A stretch of 50,331 nt of DNA from NCBI GenBank assembly GCA_031556065.1, contig JAVBTR010000034.1, positions 1 through 50,331 on the forward strand, read 5' to 3'. The notes under the pieces are model-generated. The model was not told where the DNA came from. It searched no databases and saw only the letters and a program-made list of their open reading frames with translations. Shown here piece by piece: positions 7,365 through 17,093 of this stretch (positions are counted from its first letter, which is position 1; every line of letters begins with the position of its first letter). Origin of the DNA: JAVBTR01 sp031556065 (lineage in GTDB: Bacteria; Bacillota; Clostridia; Christensenellales; Aristaeellaceae). The position numbers were made by a program, and so were the translations under genes.

Positions 7365-8456
7365 TCAATCCTTTAAAATACCAATGCAGCAAATTTCCAG
7401 CGCGGTGCCTTTATGCAGACCATCATGATCCGGCGGCAGCACTTCAACTTCGGCTGAATGGATGCCATAGGCCAAGTCCTGGCAAAGAGGCTGGGTTCTT
7501 AGCCAATTATGCCCATCAATCCATGCCGGGCGTTCCGGTTTTTCCTCATGCCATGTGCCGCCATCAACGCGCCAGCGGTAATCCGCCGCCATCCAGCCAA
7601 AGCTTACGGTCACCACCAAACCGGTACCCACAAAATCCCATGTTAATGCCGATCCCACACAGGTGCTGGAAAGAACCTGCTCCACCAGCGGGCGATCCAA
7701 GCAGCGATACAGCCGCCAATAGCCTTTGCGCTTCACTTGATGCAGCGGAAACGTTTCCCCACGTTCCCAATTGTCTTTATACAGGGGCTGTATTTCCCGC
7801 AGGCTCAGCTCTCCCCGCTGATCTTCGAGGGCTTCTTTAAGTAGCTTATTTACAGGCAACCCGTAATACCGGCTGCCCGCACCTGCGGGATGCAAGCCAT
7901 CTGGAAGCCATTCCTCCCAGCGAAGGGTGCCCCGCAGCGTTTCATGCAGCGCATAATTCGCCATAAACACAGAGGATAAACTGTAATGCTCCGCCAGTTG
8001 TTCGAATTCTGCTACAGATGCAGGCATGCGGCCTTCCAGCATGTCCTTTAGCATTTCGGCGCAATAGGTATAGGTGATCACCAAATCCGCCTTTGTGCCA
8101 TGGAGCAGTTTGCGTATAAGCCCTTCCCGGCTGGCATTGCGAATCTCGGTTTTCACCGGATTATCGTTAACGGCAAATTCAATAAAGATCAGATCGCAAT
8201 TTCTTTGGATCAGATCCTTCTGAGCACGAAAAACAGCATAGTCCGAGCCCGTGGCACCAATGGCCACGTTTTCAACATCCACCGTAACAAAAGGGTACTC
8301 TGCAATAAATTGGCTGATCACATACTCGCTCCAGCGCTCCCTGCTATGGGGATCTGTAATGGAACCGCCAACAAACCCAATGGTTACATGATTTTTCTCC
8401 ATAACGGCATCGCGAAATGCCTTCATGCTTCGTTTAATATAAAACGGTTCCCTCAT
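7365..8456 (-). CDS. SGNH/GDSL-family hydrolase, probable carbohydrate esterase
   Basis: The 363-residue product shows the SGNH blocks in order: GGSIT with nucleophile Ser32, an oxyanion Gly region AIGATGSD at ~65-72, VNDN with Asn97, and DGLHP with Asp186 and His189. Such enzymes remove acetyl or other acyl groups from sugars. The C-terminal ~150 residues are beta-rich and may be a small sugar-binding module. There is no signal peptide, so it acts in the cytoplasm on imported substrate. It is the last gene of operon B, 32 nt after the GH2 gene, and is followed by an intrinsic terminator. The ribosome site is GAAGGAGC. The acyl group it removes is unknown. Confidence 0.85.
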   Translation of the reverse strand: MREPFYIKRSMKAFRDAVMEKNHVTIGFVGGSITDPHSRERWSEYVISQFIAEYPFVTVDVENVAIGATGSDYAVFRAQKDLIQRNCDLIFIEFAVNDNPVKTEIRNASREGLIRKLLHGTKADLVITYTYCAEMLKDMLEGRMPASVAEFEQLAEHYSLSSVFMANYALHETLRGTLRWEEWLPDGLHPAGAGSRYYGLPVNKLLKEALEDQRGELSLREIQPLYKDNWERGETFPLHQVKRKGYWRLYRCLDRPLVEQVLSSTCVGSALTWDFVGTGLVVTVSFGWMAADYRWRVDGGTWHEEKPERPAWIDGHNWLRTQPLCQDLAYGIHSAEVEVLPPDHDGLHKGTALEICCIGILKD

Positions 8457-8488
8457 GCGCCATTTGCTCCTTCACAGCTTCCTTCGCC

Positions 8489-11038
8489 CTAGTTCATAGC
8501 AAAAAAAGCAATTTCCGGTTCCTCCAAAGGTCCGGGATCAGCCAGCCTGGAAAAGCCCGATGGTAGCCTTTTCCGGCAGGTTATGGCTATTTCTCTTTCT
8601 TGGCCGGGGAAAAGGGATTCGTACATGCCGTCTGCCAAAATAATATAGCAATCGCTCTTTTCCTGGGCATAAACATGGAGGGCAGCTGCGGCTCCGGTGT
8701 TTTTCACCCGGAAGGTAAGGCAATCCCCCTGTCGGGCTGTTAATTCCCATTCAAGCTGCGCCTTATCCAGTTCAAGCATAGGCCCGTAAGGATACGCTCC
8801 TTGGGTGGAGAAATAATAGGTGTTCTCTGCCGCCAAAGCGCCATCGTTCCCTCTTAACTCCAATCGGACGGCAAAAAGCCCTCTATAGCCCTCATTGGGG
8901 GTGAAACACAATTTGCCCAGGGCCTTTACACCGTTTTCTTCAAGGACCCCTGGCAACTCCCCTTCGTAGAGCGTTTGTCCCTGCATGTTATAGATGGTTA
9001 TGGTAACCAAGCCCCCAAAGGACTGTCCTTGGCAATTGTTGGCATAGACTGTAAGGGCTTGGGTTTTCCCCATTTCATAATCCAGGCGGTCGTATCGAAG
9101 AGATACACTCACAGGCGCATAGGCCTTGCGGGCCCAGTAATAGGCCATTTTGCACTCGCCGTAATAATCCACCAGATTGGTGCAGGAAATATTAGGCCAG
9201 GGCTCATTCATCTGCCAGATGATGCTGCCCGAATTGTTGAACTTGCGCCTAAGATTGGCTTCCAAAGCATAGCGCAGGGCCTCCGCCTGCATCCATTGGC
9301 TGATGTGCACAAAGGTTTCCATATCGGGCAGTGCACCCAGTATTTCCATATCCCGGTTATAAGTGCCCCACCATTGCCCGTGGAATTTCCACATGTTATC
9401 GTCGTTCATGCGCTTTGGGGTCAGGTGCTTTTGCTCCACAAACTTGCGAAGGCTCTTCATGCAGGATAAGCCATCCGCCCCAAATTCCGAATGGAAAAGG
9501 CTGTCTGAATGGTTATATATATGGTAATGGCGTGGGTTCCCGCCATACTGCCAGGAGCCGTGCACATCGTGGGAAACGCCCCTTTCATCCAGGTCCAGAA
9601 ATTCCCTGGGGCCAGAAGCGCTTGTAGGCAGGAACAGCCTTTGAGGGTCGATCTGCTTTACCAGCTTTTGAAGCATAGCAATATTACTATCGGAATAATC
9701 CACAGGGCGGTTTTCGGTTTTCATCAGTTCGTTGCCGCCGCTCCAAACAGATAAGGCTACATGGCTGCGTTTTTCATACAGGGCCGCCTCCGCGTTGTCT
9801 TTAAGCAGCACCAAAAAGGCCGGTTCCTTGGCCGGTTCGTTTCCAATACCGGAGCTGGATTGGATAAACTCTTGCCAAATAAGAAGGCCCATTTCATCGC
9901 ACAGATCATAGAAGGCCTCTTTTTCGATAAGCCCACCGCCCCAAATGCGGATCATATTCACGTTCATATGCTTTATGGTGTGCAGCATTTGCCGATACTG
10001 GGCAGCATTCACTCCGCCGTACATATGATCCAGAGGCGTCATGTTCACGCCCTTGATGTATATCCTTTTCCCGTTAATGATAAAGGTGTAAGGCAGCGCA
10101 TCCTTAGGTGAACCTTCATTTTTCCCGTAAGCCAATGATCGGATGCCTGTTTTCATGGTTTTTACTTCTATCAATTCATTATCCCAAAACACCTTGATCT
10201 CAACCCTATAAAGAAACGCTTCTCCATGGCCATTGGGCCACCAAAGCCTCGGGTTTAAAAGCACCATTTGCCCCTGAACACAGCCAAGACTGTTAGGAAG
10301 CAGCTGAACCTTTGCGGCGACGGTTTCTCCCTCCAGCACTCGTGCCTCCACATAGGCGTTTTCGAAGCAAGAAAAGCCTTTAGCCGCCGAAAGGTTCAAG
10401 GAAAGATCGATGATGCCCTCCCCTTGCTGGTAGTCCGTCTTTAAGTAAACGTCCTGGATTTGGCAGCCGTTAACGCCTTTGAGCACCACCTCTTGCCATA
10501 AGCCAATATTCACAAGGCGGGTGCCGAAATCCCATTTGTAATTAAAGCGGCTCTTTTGTGTGCTTGTAAGGAAGGTGTCTCCCACCTGGCCCATCTCCTG
10601 GGGAACGCCCTTGAAAATAACCTCCAGCGCCACGCTTTCCTTGCCCTGGTATTCTGTCAAATCAAGCTTAAAGGGGGTATACATACCTTTATGCTCGCCC
10701 TTTAAAAGGGTATCGATATAAAACACCGCTTCATAATCGATGCCCTTAAAGCAAAGCTCCAGCCTGTCGTAGCGTTCCTTAGGCATGGGAATTTCCACCC
10801 GGTAGACCCACCAGCGGTGCTCCACCCATTCACAGGCCAGGCTGTTTTGGTTTTCGTAGGGGGGTGGGAGCATCCCAGCATTGTACAGATCAAAATGCAC
10901 ACCGCCAGGCACCGAAGCGGGCAATTCCCCGGTAAGGCTTACGTGGGGCGTTGATGTTTCCATGCTTTGGCCTTGAATAGGGATATAAGGGTGGTACCCG
11001 GATACCGTCCATTTAAGCGAAGAGATATCCCATTCCAT
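8489..11038 (-). CDS. GH2 beta-mannosidase-like glycoside hydrolase
   Basis: This 849-residue, cytoplasmic (no signal peptide) GH2 enzyme has the N-terminal jelly-roll (residues ~30-190), immunoglobulin-like domain, and barrel with acid/base Glu437 in WSGGNE and nucleophile Glu518 in HSEFGADG. WGGGL at 366-370 and LLIWQEF at 385-391 are typical of the beta-mannosidase branch. It would cleave terminal beta-1,4-mannosyl residues, such as the core mannose of N-glycans or manno-oligosaccharides; other GH2 specificities such as exo-glucosaminidase cannot be excluded. The frame is open further upstream to 11188, but that extension overlaps the URO-D gene. The ATG at 11038 has AAGGAGGG 7 nt before it and matches the family N-terminus, so it is the start. 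The gap to the upstream gene is 13 nt. Confidence 0.9.
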   Translation of the reverse strand: MEWDISSLKWTVSGYHPYIPIQGQSMETSTPHVSLTGELPASVPGGVHFDLYNAGMLPPPYENQNSLACEWVEHRWWVYRVEIPMPKERYDRLELCFKGIDYEAVFYIDTLLKGEHKGMYTPFKLDLTEYQGKESVALEVIFKGVPQEMGQVGDTFLTSTQKSRFNYKWDFGTRLVNIGLWQEVVLKGVNGCQIQDVYLKTDYQQGEGIIDLSLNLSAAKGFSCFENAYVEARVLEGETVAAKVQLLPNSLGCVQGQMVLLNPRLWWPNGHGEAFLYRVEIKVFWDNELIEVKTMKTGIRSLAYGKNEGSPKDALPYTFIINGKRIYIKGVNMTPLDHMYGGVNAAQYRQMLHTIKHMNVNMIRIWGGGLIEKEAFYDLCDEMGLLIWQEFIQSSSGIGNEPAKEPAFLVLLKDNAEAALYEKRSHVALSVWSGGNELMKTENRPVDYSDSNIAMLQKLVKQIDPQRLFLPTSASGPREFLDLDERGVSHDVHGSWQYGGNPRHYHIYNHSDSLFHSEFGADGLSCMKSLRKFVEQKHLTPKRMNDDNMWKFHGQWWGTYNRDMEILGALPDMETFVHISQWMQAEALRYALEANLRRKFNNSGSIIWQMNEPWPNISCTNLVDYYGECKMAYYWARKAYAPVSVSLRYDRLDYEMGKTQALTVYANNCQGQSFGGLVTITIYNMQGQTLYEGELPGVLEENGVKALGKLCFTPNEGYRGLFAVRLELRGNDGALAAENTYYFSTQGAYPYGPMLELDKAQLEWELTARQGDCLTFRVKNTGAAAALHVYAQEKSDCYIILADGMYESLFPGQEREIAITCRKRLPSGFSRLADPGPLEEPEIAFFAMN

Positions 11039-11051
11039 TGAAACGCCCTCC

Positions 11052-12017
11052 TTAGTAAGCCCTGTTTTTTTTCCATTCTTCCAAAACGATCTCATAGCGT
11101 CTGGGCTCGATGCCCTTAAAGGGCACGTTGGAGGTGCAGTAGATATACCCACCCCCCGGCTTGCCGTTTTCAATGGCATAGCGGGCACTTTGCCGCAGGT
11201 CCTCCTCGGTACCCGATTGCAAAAGGGAGCAGTTCACATTGCCGCAAAGGCAGACCTTATCCCCCACCAGGCGTTTAACCTCTTTTATATCCACCCCGGC
11301 CATTGGGTCCAGGGAATGGAGAGCGTGGGGCTTACACTCCACCAATTGGTTCAGTATGGGCATAATATTGCCATCTGTATGCTTGATGGTATACAGCCCT
11401 TCCTTTTTAGCCGCATCGATGATCCGATACAGATAGGGCTGAATAAATTCTTCGAACATTGCGGGAGATAGAAAGGGGCCGGAATTATAGCAGTAATCGC
11501 TGCAAAGGAGGAGCACTTCCACTCCGCTTTCCGCCAGGTTCTTGTTTCGCTCAATGGCATCCTCCATCAGCTTTTTGGCCTTAGCATGAACCCCTTCCGG
11601 GTCGTCGGCGATGGCATAGGCAAATTCATACATATCGTTGCCATCGGGAATAGAAAAGGTGCCATCCCCATGAAAACCAATCATGCGGTTGTTGCCGATC
11701 CGCTTTTTTATTTCCCGGTGGATAAACCGCTTTTCCGGGGAGACGATCCCATCTTCCACCCAGCCCACATTATAGGGGCCGGGAATAATGGCGTAATCCA
11801 GCCGATCGTACACGTAAACGATATCGTCCACCAATTCCAATAACCTGCGCTCTTTATCTTTAGGGGATAGCTTGTGAATGTTTTCCCGCTTTAAATCCTC
11901 CGGCACAAATTCCTTGTTGAACATTTCCTTTTCGATTTGGAATTCCAGTTCAAAAGTAGGCACTTCATCGGGAATACCCATTGTTAATGCGGTAATGGCC
12001 CGTTCCTTAGGGGTCAT
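11052..12017 (-). CDS. Uroporphyrinogen decarboxylase-like protein 2
   Basis: The 321-residue URO-D-fold protein starts with MTPKERAITAL, a usual N-terminus for the corrinoid-associated branch. The metal triad is altered: the first motif reads KHTDGN, so Asp replaces the usual Cys of HxC, while a later Cys is kept in YIYCTSN. The start at 12017 overlaps the GH38 stop by 4 nt and has GAGGAGGA upstream; a longer reading from 12044 would extend into the GH38 gene without a ribosome site. It sits between an alpha-mannosidase and a beta-mannosidase gene, so a role in processing the same substrate is likely, but the reaction is unknown. Confidence 0.85.
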   Translation of the reverse strand: MTPKERAITALTMGIPDEVPTFELEFQIEKEMFNKEFVPEDLKRENIHKLSPKDKERRLLELVDDIVYVYDRLDYAIIPGPYNVGWVEDGIVSPEKRFIHREIKKRIGNNRMIGFHGDGTFSIPDGNDMYEFAYAIADDPEGVHAKAKKLMEDAIERNKNLAESGVEVLLLCSDYCYNSGPFLSPAMFEEFIQPYLYRIIDAAKKEGLYTIKHTDGNIMPILNQLVECKPHALHSLDPMAGVDIKEVKRLVGDKVCLCGNVNCSLLQSGTEEDLRQSARYAIENGKPGGGYIYCTSNVPFKGIEPRRYEIVLEEWKKNRAY

Positions 12018-14431
12018 AGAGATTCCTCCTCTAAAAAATCGCACTTTATAAGCGCATCGTTTATAAAACGAAGGGTCTTGATTTCAGCAGGTTCAAAGGT
12101 CAAATCAAATAGCTGTCCTGCAAGGGTCAAGCCTGCGCAGGTCTTAACGCCATCGGTTTCAAACAGGCGCAGGATCAGCCCGTCCCCTTCCTCGGGCTGT
12201 TTTAAAACCGTCATCATCACGTTTCCCACATCCAACTGGATAAGGGACGCGCTTTTAAAGGGCTTTGGGCCTTTATGCCAGGTATCCGCCAGATAGGTAT
12301 AGGGCATGTTCAATTTGTCCGCCAAGCGGAAGGCTTCATATGGCGCCAAGACTTCGCCGTGAGGGCGAATGGCAAGGGTAAAGGCCTGCTCGCCCATATC
12401 CGTATACCGATAGGTTTCATGCTCCCGGTACCAGGGCACCGCAGTGGTACCCTGTGCATAGACAACGCTTCGCAAAATGGTCAGGTCCAGGCTTCCTGAA
12501 TCGATGCAGTAGGCATACTTTCCATCGTTTACGAACAGACCGCCCCGGCCCTCGGTGCCAAAAACATCGATAAAGCGCTGCATAAACCCGTCATCCACCT
12601 CCAAGGCAGCTCTATCGATAAAGCCATAGGGCATTTCTGCCCTTGCCGTCTTATCCGCATTCAGCCGGTAAGTGAATTTAAGGCGGGTTCTTTCTTCATT
12701 CCAGCGCAGAATATTGGCAATCTCAATTTCCTTGGCATCTTTATACAAATGATAAAGCTGAATCAAGCGGCTGTTTTGGTAGGTATAAATACAGCGGACT
12801 GTTTGCCGGTGGGTACCCTCTTCCACCTTTTCGATCTTTTCAAGGGTCATCGCCTCCCCTTCAAAGGCAAGGATATCTTGGCCGCCGCCCCAGGCATCCT
12901 TTTCGTCTCTAAAGACCCTGTATTGGCCCGGGGCATGTATCAGATCATACCCAGTGGCCTTATCCACAAGGGATGAAAGCATGCCCGTTTTTTCATCAAA
13001 CTCGCAGCGGGTAAAAGCGTTTTCAAGTGTGGTGTTTCTAGGCTCTTTCGCTCCTTGCGTGGCAAATCCCACCGTTTCGATCTGCCTGGCGGTGTTACCG
13101 AGCCGGTAGCATTTAAACCCAAAGGCAGGCAGCTGGACATCGAATAAAAAGCGTCTGCGCCCTGCCAGGTTCATATGGATCATGGTGGTTGCCGCGCGAA
13201 TGCGCTGGTAGGGGATTTCATTTCCTTCTTCATCCCTTAAAACCAGCTCATCCTTGCAAAACCATTCCGTTTCCACCTCTGCTACGGTGTTTATCGGATA
13301 ACCATGAGGGTTGAACACCAACAATGGGAAGCCCTGGCCGTTTGTATCCATTTCAGCGGCCATATGCTGCATGGCCTTGGTCTCCAAATCCTTTGAAAGA
13401 GAAATGGCCTTGCCATAATCCCACGCTGCCTGTTGGCAAGCCTCCTGTACAGAGGTGCCGGTGATCATATCGTGAAAATGGTTAAACAAAATGGCTTTCC
13501 AAATTTCTTTAAAGCAATCAGCATTCCGGGAGCTTTTATCGGTAACCATGGCTGCCATAGCACAAAGCTTTTCTGCGCGAAGGGCCGTGTTTTCCGCCTG
13601 GCGGTTCAGTTTTTTAAGATCGGATTGAATGGAATAGCAGCCCACGTTGCACTTTTGCAGCTCGCCCTGCAAAACGGGCGACTCACCTTTAATGCCGCGA
13701 AAGGCGGTTTCCAGATCGGAAAAGCACATTTCCGCCCGATCCGAATAGGTTTCTTTAAACCGAAGCAGCCCTTCTATATTGGCTTTAGTAGGTCCGCCCC
13801 CATGATTGCCTACCCCAAAGAAGCATGGGAACTCTTCATATTTATCTATTACGTCCAAGGTCTCATCGATGTTGATCTTTAATTTTTCATCGAACCAGGT
13901 GGTGTATTCCCCCATAAGGCGAAGGACCGTGACTTGGCTTCCGTCCTTGGCCTGCCAAGTAAAGTAAGGGGGCCAGCCGTTCATCATAGGCCGCATGTGC
14001 ACGTAATAACCCATCCCCGCTTTTTTTAGCAGTTGGGGCAGGTTATGGTTGTGGCCAAAGCTATCCACGCAAAAGCCAATGGGCGTGGTTTTGCCAAATA
14101 AGCGTTTGAAGGTACGCTGCCCATAAAGCCCTTGGCGGGCAAAGGCTTCGCCGCAGGGCAGGTTCAGATCCGGCTCGATCATCCACCCGCCTACGAAAAA
14201 CCATCGCCCTTCTTTCACTCTTTGCTGAATCTCACAAAGCATATCAGGATCGATGGCCTCGATCCATTCGTAAAACTGGGCACTGGAGGCCGTGAAGGTA
14301 AAACCCTCATATTCGTTCATCCGATCCAGTGCGGAACGGAAGGTGGCCTTCACCGCTTGCATGCCTTCGCTCTTATCCCAGAACCATACCGGATCGATAT
14401 GAGAATTGCCGATCATATGCAGCTTATTCAT
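12014..14431 (-). CDS. GH38 alpha-mannosidase (805 aa, paralogue of the 20224 gene)
   Basis: GH38 enzymes hydrolyse alpha-mannosides with a zinc-coordinated retaining mechanism. The zinc ligands His11 and Asp13 are in GNSHIDPVW, the nucleophile is Asp123 in FCVDSFGHN, and a later zinc/His motif reads NHFHDMITGTS. Length and architecture match the short bacterial GH38 class, which includes mannosylglycerate and 6-phospho-mannoside hydrolases as well as exo-alpha-mannosidases. No signal peptide is present. The start has AAGGAGG before ATG and lies 9 nt after the amidohydrolase stop. It is clearly similar along its length to the GH38 encoded at 20224, indicating an old duplication with probable divergence of linkage specificity. 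Confidence 0.93.
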   Translation of the reverse strand: MNKLHMIGNSHIDPVWFWDKSEGMQAVKATFRSALDRMNEYEGFTFTASSAQFYEWIEAIDPDMLCEIQQRVKEGRWFFVGGWMIEPDLNLPCGEAFARQGLYGQRTFKRLFGKTTPIGFCVDSFGHNHNLPQLLKKAGMGYYVHMRPMMNGWPPYFTWQAKDGSQVTVLRLMGEYTTWFDEKLKINIDETLDVIDKYEEFPCFFGVGNHGGGPTKANIEGLLRFKETYSDRAEMCFSDLETAFRGIKGESPVLQGELQKCNVGCYSIQSDLKKLNRQAENTALRAEKLCAMAAMVTDKSSRNADCFKEIWKAILFNHFHDMITGTSVQEACQQAAWDYGKAISLSKDLETKAMQHMAAEMDTNGQGFPLLVFNPHGYPINTVAEVETEWFCKDELVLRDEEGNEIPYQRIRAATTMIHMNLAGRRRFLFDVQLPAFGFKCYRLGNTARQIETVGFATQGAKEPRNTTLENAFTRCEFDEKTGMLSSLVDKATGYDLIHAPGQYRVFRDEKDAWGGGQDILAFEGEAMTLEKIEKVEEGTHRQTVRCIYTYQNSRLIQLYHLYKDAKEIEIANILRWNEERTRLKFTYRLNADKTARAEMPYGFIDRAALEVDDGFMQRFIDVFGTEGRGGLFVNDGKYAYCIDSGSLDLTILRSVVYAQGTTAVPWYREHETYRYTDMGEQAFTLAIRPHGEVLAPYEAFRLADKLNMPYTYLADTWHKGPKPFKSASLIQLDVGNVMMTVLKQPEEGDGLILRLFETDGVKTCAGLTLAGQLFDLTFEPAEIKTLRFINDALIKCDFLEEESL

Positions 14432-14440
14432 TCTGCCTCC

Positions 14441-15619
14441 TTATTTAATGCCATATATCTCATGGCCATTATCATGCAAAATAAGCGCCATCATTTCTTC
14501 CGCTTCGTTTCTGTTCAACCAGCCGGACCCCACCCGATCCGCGAATACCCTGGCTATTACTTCCTTGGCCATCTTAAGGTGGCCGTAAACCAGCTCCACG
14601 CTTTGGGCATCGCCCCCAAAGCCGATGATCTTGCTTATGGGCACCGTTTCCAAAGCCAGGTGAAGGTTACGCTCTGCCAGCATAGGGCTGATCAGATAAA
14701 TCCAGGAAAAATCCGCATATAAGTTGGGTACGTTTTTAATTAAGGAAAAGTAACCCTCGCTGTAAGGGAAGCCCGTATGCAAAAGGATCATCTTGAGCTG
14801 TGGGAACCTTAAGGCAATACGCCCAAAGGGGGCCGGGTCCGACCATTGGGTCTGGTAATCCTTCATATTGGCAGATTGGGGCTCCACATGCCCTGTATGG
14901 AATTGAATGGCAACTCCCTCATTTTCAAACCTTGCAAGAATACGGTGAAACAAAAACCCTTCCAGGCAGGGACTGCGCATTTGATCAAGTTCAAATTCCC
15001 TTTGAGCCATGTCTTCAGTGGCGTCCAAAAAATCCATATCCCGCCAATAGGGAGTGCCGAACTTCCCTGCCACAGCCCCAAAGGCAAACTGCCTATCTAG
15101 CCAGCTATCCATGTAAGCAAGGTATTCTGAAAAGCTGGCAGGGTGACCCCGCCTTTTACTTAAGAAATGAATCTGTTCCCGACGCAAAAGAAAATCCAGG
15201 TACAAAGCGGGCTTGATGATCTCGTGCTTTGTTTCCGAGCCATCGTGCATGGTCAGGGCGCAATCAATATGGCACTTATCTCGGAGTACAATTCGGGCCC
15301 AGTTTTCCGAATCCCGGCTCCGTTCCTTAATCATTCCATCCAACCTAAGCACCGATTGTTCGTCGAAGCTTTCCACGCCGTATAAATCCTTGGCATAGCG
15401 GCGCACCCCATGAAAATAGGCGGTGTTGGCTGTTTTTTTGTAGAACGCTCCAAATTCAGTGCTGTCCTTTGGCATTCCGGCAGATAAAAGATCGGATTTG
15501 GCGTACTGCAAAATATCGAAAAAACCTCGCTGGCTGCTTGTAGGGTAATCCAAATGCTCGTGGCCATCGAATACCGGCAGTTGATCCAGGTATGCTAAAA
15601 ATTCGTTTTTAAGCATCAT
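14441..15619 (-). CDS. Amidohydrolase-family protein (metal-dependent, PF04909-like)
   Basis: The 392-residue product shows an amidohydrolase-superfamily HxH motif at residues 20-22 (DGHEHLD), strand-end histidines in FHTGHVE and LLHTGFPYSEG, and a late Asp in GFGGDAQ. Relatives include decarboxylating amidohydrolases, lactonases and the more distant uronate isomerases. In a sugar operon, lactone hydrolysis or uronate isomerisation is plausible, but I cannot choose between them. The gene overlaps the phosphorylase stop by 4 nt (ATGATG start, GGAGCGG upstream), so the two are translated together. There is no signal peptide. Confidence 0.8.
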   Translation of the reverse strand: MMLKNEFLAYLDQLPVFDGHEHLDYPTSSQRGFFDILQYAKSDLLSAGMPKDSTEFGAFYKKTANTAYFHGVRRYAKDLYGVESFDEQSVLRLDGMIKERSRDSENWARIVLRDKCHIDCALTMHDGSETKHEIIKPALYLDFLLRREQIHFLSKRRGHPASFSEYLAYMDSWLDRQFAFGAVAGKFGTPYWRDMDFLDATEDMAQREFELDQMRSPCLEGFLFHRILARFENEGVAIQFHTGHVEPQSANMKDYQTQWSDPAPFGRIALRFPQLKMILLHTGFPYSEGYFSLIKNVPNLYADFSWIYLISPMLAERNLHLALETVPISKIIGFGGDAQSVELVYGHLKMAKEVIARVFADRVGSGWLNRNEAEEMMALILHDNGHEIYGIK

Positions 15620-17082
15620 AGCAGCCGCTCCATAAGCCGACCCGCTTTATCGGTGTATTTAACCACCCCATGACAGCCGTAGCTCAGATCCACCGTTAAG
15701 CTGCAATAAGCAGGTCCATTTTGCCAGTTTAAAAGAATATGCTTTTCATCCATCCAAAGGGCCTCAAACTGCCCATTAAAGGCCATATGTGTATTGCGCA
15801 GAAGCATTAGCCATTTAAGCCGCTGAAATACCGGCTTTCCCGCCGCAGTCGCGATCTCATCCAAGGTATAATTATGGCGATTGATCTCCCGCCTGTCCCC
15901 AGTTTCCTCCACCCGCTTCGGATCGTTTTCCCCTGCAAGCAGGCCCACATAATACACCTGGGGGATGCCCGGCACAAAAAATTGGATGGCCCTGGCAGCC
16001 AAATAGGCTTCATTATTGCGGCCTACAAGGTCATAAAAGGTGGCGCAAATCTGGTGCACATCAAACCCATCCGAGTCCTTGTATTCATCGGATAGAATCC
16101 GGCTCATCAGCGCCCCCCGCTTTTCGCAGGTTTCAACCAGCTGGTGAGCCTGACAGCTTTCATAAAGGCCGTTTAAATCAGGCTTCACAGGCAACCCGTC
16201 ATGGCAATCCAGCATGGTGTAGAGTTGCCGGGGCCGATCCTGCAAATAATCGTAAAGAGCTTGACTGTTCTTCCTTAAAATGCAATCCAGCACCCGGTAG
16301 GGTAGAATAAAATCGTAGGTGTAGAACCCGTTTTCGGTTAAGTCCTTGGCGATGGCCTGATCCCCGTGAACCTCCGGCAGCAGTTCAATCCCCCGGGCGT
16401 TTGCCAGATTCCGTACCCAATCCATAAAGGCATCGATCTCGGGCTTAACAAAAAAGCAGCTGGTGCCCATTTTCTTAACCACAAAGCCCACTGCGTCCAG
16501 CCGAACCAGCTTAACTCCAAATTTTGCAAAGTTATCGAAAAAGGCAGTGATCAAGGCCCGGGTTTTATCCGCGCTAATATCAAGATCGATCTGCTGGGAT
16601 TTTTCTCCGGGGCCAAAGGTGGTCCACACGGTTAAGTCCTCGCCCGTTCCTTCCTGCTTATAAGGAGAATAAGGCACAGACCGCCGCAGAAATATCTTAT
16701 CCAAATCCTCCTGCCTGGGCTTCCCATTTGGCCAAAGCTTATCCAAGGTAATAAACAGCTCCGCCCATTGGCTGTTTCGGCCATGAAGCAAAAAATCCTT
16801 AAAGTAATCCGATTGGGCGGAAATATGGTTCACCATTAAGTCCAGGGCCACATCATAGGGTTTGGAAAGTGCTTTAATGTCCTCCCAGGTGCCGAATCGG
16901 GGTTCGATATCAAGATAGGTTAGCGGCGCAAAGCCCCGATCCCCCGAGGAGGGAAAGGGGGGCAAAATATGTACGCCGCCGGCTAACAACCCTTCAAAGG
17001 TGGTATCCATTACCTTTTTCAGCGTTTTCAGGTCGCCGCCAAGGGAATCCGGGTAGGTGATCAGCTGAATCTTATTTTTCAT
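15616..17082 (-). CDS. gtfA: GH13_18 sugar phosphorylase (sucrose or sucrose-6F-phosphate phosphorylase type)
   Basis: The 488-residue enzyme has the hallmark PPFPSSGDRGFAPLTY and the catalytic set Asp196 (RLDAVGF), Glu237 (PEVHG) and Asp295 (DCHDG). It releases alpha-glucose 1-phosphate from a glucoside using phosphate. The acceptor loop at residues 341-344 reads DVHQ; as I recall, sucrose phosphorylases have a Tyr (LYQ/IYQ) there and the sucrose-6F-phosphate phosphorylase group a His, so His343 argues for the latter or another GH13_18 specificity such as glucosylglycerate. The ATG at 17082 is preferred (GAGGTGG upstream, family-like N-terminus MKNKIQL) over the in-frame ATG 12 nt earlier. 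No phosphotransferase import system is encoded nearby, so the true substrate is open. The symbol is given for family only. Confidence 0.85.
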   Translation of the reverse strand: MKNKIQLITYPDSLGGDLKTLKKVMDTTFEGLLAGGVHILPPFPSSGDRGFAPLTYLDIEPRFGTWEDIKALSKPYDVALDLMVNHISAQSDYFKDFLLHGRNSQWAELFITLDKLWPNGKPRQEDLDKIFLRRSVPYSPYKQEGTGEDLTVWTTFGPGEKSQQIDLDISADKTRALITAFFDNFAKFGVKLVRLDAVGFVVKKMGTSCFFVKPEIDAFMDWVRNLANARGIELLPEVHGDQAIAKDLTENGFYTYDFILPYRVLDCILRKNSQALYDYLQDRPRQLYTMLDCHDGLPVKPDLNGLYESCQAHQLVETCEKRGALMSRILSDEYKDSDGFDVHQICATFYDLVGRNNEAYLAARAIQFFVPGIPQVYYVGLLAGENDPKRVEETGDRREINRHNYTLDEIATAAGKPVFQRLKWLMLLRNTHMAFNGQFEALWMDEKHILLNWQNGPAYCSLTVDLSYGCHGVVKYTDKAGRLMERLL

Positions 17083-17093
17083 GCTCCACCTCA

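Noticed and set aside
8489..11188. Longer 899-residue form of the GH2 enzyme
   Set aside because: The first 50 residues overlap the URO-D gene, have no ribosome site and do not look like a GH2 N-terminus; the ATG at 11038 has AAGGAGGG.
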